From Candidatus Kapaibacterium sp. (lineage in GTDB: Bacteria; Bacteroidota; Ignavibacteria; Kapaibacteriales; UBA961), in NCBI GenBank assembly GCA_023259575.1, contig JALRHN010000059.1, positions 1 to 11,701 of the forward strand: a stretch of 11,701 nt of DNA, read 5' to 3'. Below, piece by piece: positions 8,263 through 11,701 of this stretch. The notes under the pieces are model-generated. The model was not told where the DNA came from. It searched no databases and worked only from the letters and a program-made list of their open reading frames with translations. A program made the translations under genes and the position numbers. Each line of letters opens with the position of its first letter. The first letter of the stretch is position 1.

Positions 8263-8913
8263 TTATCCGATAATTGAATGTACATAAATGAGTATTTCAT
8301 CGGCATGTAAATAGGTGATATAACAGAGAAAATAAAATAAGACAGCATCCCAAGTATTACGAGTAATATTCCTTAGATATGCTGCAAAAAGGGATATCAT
8401 ATATATGCAACCTATTAAGGGTATAGTGAGAATTGTTTTATCTAAGATAAAGCTAAAAAAAACGAGAGAGAGTATACTGCTACATTGTATTCCTATCCAA
8501 TTACTAAATCCTCTTCTATTCATAAATTCTACAAAATATCCAATGCATAAAGTAATACAGGCAATTGCTAACTGTAATTGCTTTGGTTCAATTAACGATG
8601 CATATGAATAATCTGTCAAAATATGACTATATGCATAACCACATAAAAATCCTCTGAACATTAATGCAGGAAGAAAACTTGATCCTGGCATTGCAGACAT
8701 TCCAATTGCAGCAGGATGTATTGATTTGGCTATAAAGAATAAAAAAAGAAGTATCAGATATATCAAGATCGATTGATACAACATAGCTGCCAATATCATA
8801 ATTGCAATACTTGTTAATCCTATTGCTATTTCATGCGATTCAGTAAAAAGAGTTATCTGAATTGGAAATCTATCACGATATTGAAAAGTATCAACTGTTT
8901 TCAAGGTAATCAA
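8263..8913 (-). CDS. Multi-pass membrane protein of unknown function
   Basis: I do not recognise this family. The predicted 216-aa product has about five or six hydrophobic segments, roughly 29-62 (probably two), 113-130, 140-156, 160-180 and 188-203, with a weaker one at 81-95. It is therefore an inner-membrane protein. Between segments there is a conserved-looking stretch, IHPAAIGMSAMPGSSFLPAL (65-84), rich in Gly, Pro and small residues, and an EFMNRRG loop (129-135) that would sit on the cytoplasmic side. The start is a TTG at 8911-8913 overlapping the upstream stop as TTGA, which suggests translational coupling. The first in-frame ATG (residue 39) would cut into the first membrane segment, so TTG is preferred. 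It is the middle gene of the operon ending in trmD. No catalytic motif is evident. Confidence 0.7.
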   Translation of the reverse strand: MITLKTVDTFQYRDRFPIQITLFTESHEIAIGLTSIAIMILAAMLYQSILIYLILLFLFFIAKSIHPAAIGMSAMPGSSFLPALMFRGFLCGYAYSHILTDYSYASLIEPKQLQLAIACITLCIGYFVEFMNRRGFSNWIGIQCSSILSLVFFSFILDKTILTIPLIGCIYMISLFAAYLRNITRNTWDAVLFYFLCYITYLHADEILIYVHSIIG

Positions 8914-9104
8914 CCTAATTGTTTTTTTATATCTTCAATATAAATGAGAATATATTCCTTCATAGCATTTTCTACTTCTTCGTGAGCAGTTCCTTTTATC
9001 ATATGTGCAAGTTGTGGACAATATGATGCATAATTTGCATCATTATCATAACGTCTAATTAGAATATCATAATCAGAAGGATTTGTGCTTTTATTCGCGC
9101 TCAT
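8910..9104 (-). CDS. Small HicB-like (UPF0150-type) protein
   Basis: A 64-aa protein that looks like the partial RNase H-like fold of HicB antitoxin relatives. The segment YDILIRRYDNDANYASYCPQL, a turn with G38, then a C-terminal helix (EEVENAMKEYILIYIEDI) matches the usual HicB-like arrangement of two strands, CPQL-type loop, TxEEA-like helix. The DNA-binding C-terminal domain of true HicB antitoxins is absent, and no HicA toxin is encoded on either side. It is therefore more likely a solo HicB-like protein than half of a toxin-antitoxin pair. It is first in the operon and overlaps the membrane-protein gene by 4 bases. Only a weak GAGA precedes the ATG. Family recognition is from pattern memory, not a search. 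Confidence 0.75.
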   Translation of the reverse strand: MSANKSTNPSDYDILIRRYDNDANYASYCPQLAHMIKGTAHEEVENAMKEYILIYIEDIKKQLG

Positions 9105-9156
9105 AGTTTCTCAATAAAGTAAGGTGAAAGAAGATTCTGAATTGCATATCGCACAA

Positions 9157-9164
9157 CAAAATTA
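9157..9164 (-). promoter_or_regulatory. Possible -7 element of the HicB-like/trmD operon
   Basis: Reading leftward, the sequence is TAATTTTG, the same octamer as in the CAP-gene promoter and a match to TAnnTTTG. It ends 53 bases before the operon's first ATG. No TTG is found 17-23 bases further upstream, so the -33 half is missing or degenerate. Weak call. Confidence 0.3.
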
Positions 9165-9294
9165 CATTAATTTAACGTAAATTTGTCATTGCTTTACAGC
9201 ATTATATTATCTCATATTTAGACATGTTTATAAAGATTGAATTCCCCTATTGAATTCTGTACTTATATCGTTATACTAATATTTAAGTGGTCAT

Positions 9295-11701
9295 ATGTTT
9301 ATCAATAAAAAGTTGATTATAATTTGCTTATTTCTTTTGTGCATTATATCAATTGATGCACAAGAAACATATCATAAAGTCATCATTCATAATCCAGATG
9401 GCATTGGAATACCTCAGCTTATTAAGTATGGCCTAGATGCAGATCATGGGATGGAAATAAAAAGTAAAACGATCGAATGTATTATCTCTCATTCTTCATA
9501 TAAGTCTATGAAAAACAATGGTATTAATGTTGATATTGCTGTGCCTGATATGCAAGAATATTATGCAGAGAAGCTAAAGTCAGCGCAAAATCAATCAGTA
9601 AAAAATCAATTAATTCCTAAAAATCTAGTAAAACCCGATAATTTCATTACAGGATCTATGGGCGGATATTATACGCTAGAAGAAATCTATATTGAAATGA
9701 AAAAAATGCAAGAGTTTGCTCCAGAATATATTAGAAAGCCAGACACAATTGGATATACAGGTGAAAATAGACCAATTCTTTCTTGGCAAATCACGTCACA
9801 ACCACTTAAACAATTACCTAAGACATTGTATACCGCATTGCATCATGCAAGAGAACCAGCAGGTGCAACTACACTTATTTATTTTCTTTGGGATTTATTA
9901 GAAAAAGGTAAAAAAGGAGATGTCCAGGCACAATATCTCTTGGCTAATAGATTATTAGTTATGATTCCATGTTTAAATCCAGATGGTTATGCATTTAATC
10001 AAGAACAAAAACCACAAGGTGGTGGACTTTGGAGAAAAAATAGACGTATAATTGATGCAGAAAAAGGAGTAGATCTTAATCGTAATTATGGCCCTGAAAC
10101 ATATTGGAATGCCAATAATGGCGGTTCTTCTACAGATCCAAAATCTGATGTTTACAGAGGTGAAAAACCATTTAGCGAGCCAGAAACACAAGCAATTAAA
10201 AAACTGTGCGAATCATATCAATTTGGCTTCATTATGAATTATCATACATATAGCAATTTATTTATTTATCCTTTTGCTGCTATATCTCAAGAAACACCAG
10301 ATTCTACCCTTTTAAGAGGATTTGCTGCTGATATTACGCGATATAACAAATATTCAGCTGGTAGAGATTTAGAAACTGTTGGGTATACTACAAGAGGAAA
10401 TTCTGATGATTGGGCATATAGTACTTTTGGAGCAATGGCATTTACTCCAGAAGTGGGTAATCCTTTCGAAGGATTTTGGCCTGGAATTCAGAGAATTATT
10501 CCACTTGCTGCAGAAAATCTTCATTGTAATTATCAAGGATTATGGAGTTCTGCCGATAATATTTGTTTAAGACAAGCGGTTCAAAATATATCTACATTGC
10601 AAGATGAAGGTGGAATCATAGATTTAGATTTTCAAAATATTGGTAGATTATCAGCTGATTCACTTACACTAATATCTATCAAATTTTTGAATGATCAAAT
10701 ACTTAAAAGTGATACATCATTTGGTATACGATATATTAAATCAGGTGATTTTATACGAGCTTCCATCTCCTACCGTTTACAAAAGAATTTTCGAAATGGC
10801 GATACTGTTCCTTTTATCGTTTCAAGAAATCAATATGGTGTCATAAGGTCTGATACATTATCTATGCGATTATATAAACCAGAAATAATATCTGTTTTTT
10901 CAACGATAAAAGATACCTCCAACTTCATATTAAATTCATGGAAGCCAATATATATCAAACAATTAAATTCTTATGCTTTAACTGATAGTCCAACCAAAAA
11001 TTATATTCCACAAGTTGATTCATATACCGAATCCTCTGTATTATTTGATCTTTCACAATATCGGGCAGCAGAGCTTCAATTTATTGCTAAATGGAGTATC
11101 GAACCTCGGTCAGATTTTGCAGTAGTACAGATATCAGATAATGAAGGGAGAACATGGAATTCCTTGCAAACTTCAAGAATGAAGCTTGGTTCAGGTATTG
11201 GAGGCGGTAAACAAGACCCAAAAAGTTATGGCTTTGAAGGAAATTTCCCAGATTGGGAAAATCAAACTGTTTCTTTACAAGATTATATTGGAAAAAAAAT
11301 AAAACTTCGATTTGGTGTCTTAAGTGATGAAGGTGCCGAATTTGATGGTTTTTATATTCGTGATGCTAAGATACTTGGATTTCAGGATACAATGAGTGAT
11401 ATCAAGGATATACCTCAAAAGTCTCATGAATTTGTATCCGAATTATTTCCAAATCCAGTGTCTTCACCAACTATATATATTACTTTAGCCTATAAACAAG
11501 CACAATTGCCTGCAATGAATTATCAGATAATGATTCATGATATTAAAGGTAAAGAATTATTTAGACAATCTTATTCTACTCTAGGAAGTAATGAGGAAAT
11601 AATACCAATCAATGTATCAGGTTTCTCTAGTGGAATGTATACAGTCTCGATTCAAGTAGATGATTCAATAGTATATTCTCATTCATTACACATCGCAAAT
11701 T
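9295..11701 (+). CDS. M14 zinc carboxypeptidase with T9SS sorting domain (3' end beyond window)
   Basis: Exported metallocarboxypeptidase of the carboxypeptidase T type, expected to remove C-terminal residues from peptides outside the cell. 802 codons are visible and the frame is open at the window end. A signal peptide covers 1-22 (cleavage near DA/QE), followed by a propeptide-like region to about 110. In the catalytic domain (about 115-415), zinc ligands are H184 and E187 in HHARE and H317 in NYHTYSN. WRKNR (246-250) and DLNRNYG (260-266) hold the substrate-binding Arg/Asn residues, and E386 in FTPEVGN is the general acid/base. Two beta modules follow; the second (about 545-695), with VQISDNEGRTWNSL and FDGFYIRDA, resembles the InhA/MAM-like jelly roll. 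From 716, ELFPNP, YQIMIHDIKGKELF and GFSSGMYTVSI form a canonical T9SS type A sorting domain. It is nearly complete, so the stop should lie only a few codons past the edge. Ribosome binding site is weak (AAGTGG). Confidence 0.93.
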   Translation, partial: MFINKKLIIICLFLLCIISIDAQETYHKVIIHNPDGIGIPQLIKYGLDADHGMEIKSKTIECIISHSSYKSMKNNGINVDIAVPDMQEYYAEKLKSAQNQSVKNQLIPKNLVKPDNFITGSMGGYYTLEEIYIEMKKMQEFAPEYIRKPDTIGYTGENRPILSWQITSQPLKQLPKTLYTALHHAREPAGATTLIYFLWDLLEKGKKGDVQAQYLLANRLLVMIPCLNPDGYAFNQEQKPQGGGLWRKNRRIIDAEKGVDLNRNYGPETYWNANNGGSSTDPKSDVYRGEKPFSEPETQAIKKLCESYQFGFIMNYHTYSNLFIYPFAAISQETPDSTLLRGFAADITRYNKYSAGRDLETVGYTTRGNSDDWAYSTFGAMAFTPEVGNPFEGFWPGIQRIIPLAAENLHCNYQGLWSSADNICLRQAVQNISTLQDEGGIIDLDFQNIGRLSADSLTLISIKFLNDQILKSDTSFGIRYIKSGDFIRASISYRLQKNFRNGDTVPFIVSRNQYGVIRSDTLSMRLYKPEIISVFSTIKDTSNFILNSWKPIYIKQLNSYALTDSPTKNYIPQVDSYTESSVLFDLSQYRAAELQFIAKWSIEPRSDFAVVQISDNEGRTWNSLQTSRMKLGSGIGGGKQDPKSYGFEGNFPDWENQTVSLQDYIGKKIKLRFGVLSDEGAEFDGFYIRDAKILGFQDTMSDIKDIPQKSHEFVSELFPNPVSSPTIYITLAYKQAQLPAMNYQIMIHDIKGKELFRQSYSTLGSNEEIIPINVSGFSSGMYTVSIQVDDSIVYSHSLHIAN

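Noticed and set aside
8405..8611. A 68-codon open frame on the + strand inside the membrane-protein gene
   Set aside because: It lies antisense to a longer frame with clear membrane-segment pattern and operon spacing, and its product resembles no family.
8910..9104. A complete HicAB toxin-antitoxin module
   Set aside because: Only the HicB-like part is present. The neighbouring gene is a membrane protein, and the 190 bases upstream contain no HicA-like frame.
9237..9257. Direct repeat ATTGAATTC twice before the carboxypeptidase gene
   Set aside because: Two 9-base copies 3 bases apart, no third copy and no symmetry linked to a promoter; too little to call an operator.
9716..10570. Short open frames on both strands at 9716-9901, 9973-10191 and 10379-10570
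   Set aside because: All fall inside the M14 carboxypeptidase gene, whose frame carries every catalytic motif; these are out-of-frame shadows.
1..11701. Mobile element, phage, CRISPR array, rRNA or tRNA genes
   Set aside because: No transposase, integrase, terminal repeats, regular repeat-spacer pattern or tRNA-like cloverleaf was seen while reading the window; base composition looks even throughout.

Overview
This is a low-GC (roughly one-third G+C by eye) stretch of an ordinary bacterial chromosome. It most likely comes from a Bacteroidota/Chlorobiota-type (FCB group) organism. Three things point there. The zinc carboxypeptidase at the right edge ends in a recognisable type IX secretion (T9SS) sorting domain with the ELFPNP signature, and a second exported protein has a degenerate version of that domain. 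The promoter before the CAP-domain gene fits the Bacteroidota form (TTG, 20 bases, TAnnTTTG). The protein families and long multidomain exported proteins also fit. The species cannot be told from the sequence.

Layout: 48-1115 (+) encodes a lipoprotein di-haem cytochrome c peroxidase. A 239-base AT-rich gap with an inverted repeat follows. 1355-4003 (+) encodes an unusually long RecQ helicase with a winged-helix-like insertion and a C-terminal HRDC plus helix-turn-helix extension. It meets tail to tail, with an 8-base overlap, a GT4 glycosyltransferase (3996-5207, -). The 127-base gap at 5208-5334 separates that gene from a divergent CAP-domain exported protein with fibronectin-like modules (5335-7506, +). 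A strong hairpin terminator at 7526-7559 serves this gene and apparently also the oncoming trmD transcript.

7558-9104 (-) is a compact three-gene operon. In transcription order it holds a 64-residue HicB-like protein without a HicA partner, an unrecognised multi-pass membrane protein, and trmD (tRNA m1G37 methyltransferase). The spacings are a 4-base overlap and a 3-base gap. A 190-base divergent intergenic region then leads to an M14 zinc carboxypeptidase (9295 to beyond the window end, +). Its reading frame is still open at the last base.

Functionally the window mixes housekeeping (RecQ repair, TrmD decoding fidelity) with cell-envelope and secreted functions (periplasmic peroxide handling, surface glycan synthesis, two exported proteins of the T9SS style). 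I found no phage, transposon, CRISPR, rRNA or tRNA signatures and no convincing undescribed system. The most open questions are the HicB-like/membrane protein/trmD operon and the extended RecQ architecture.
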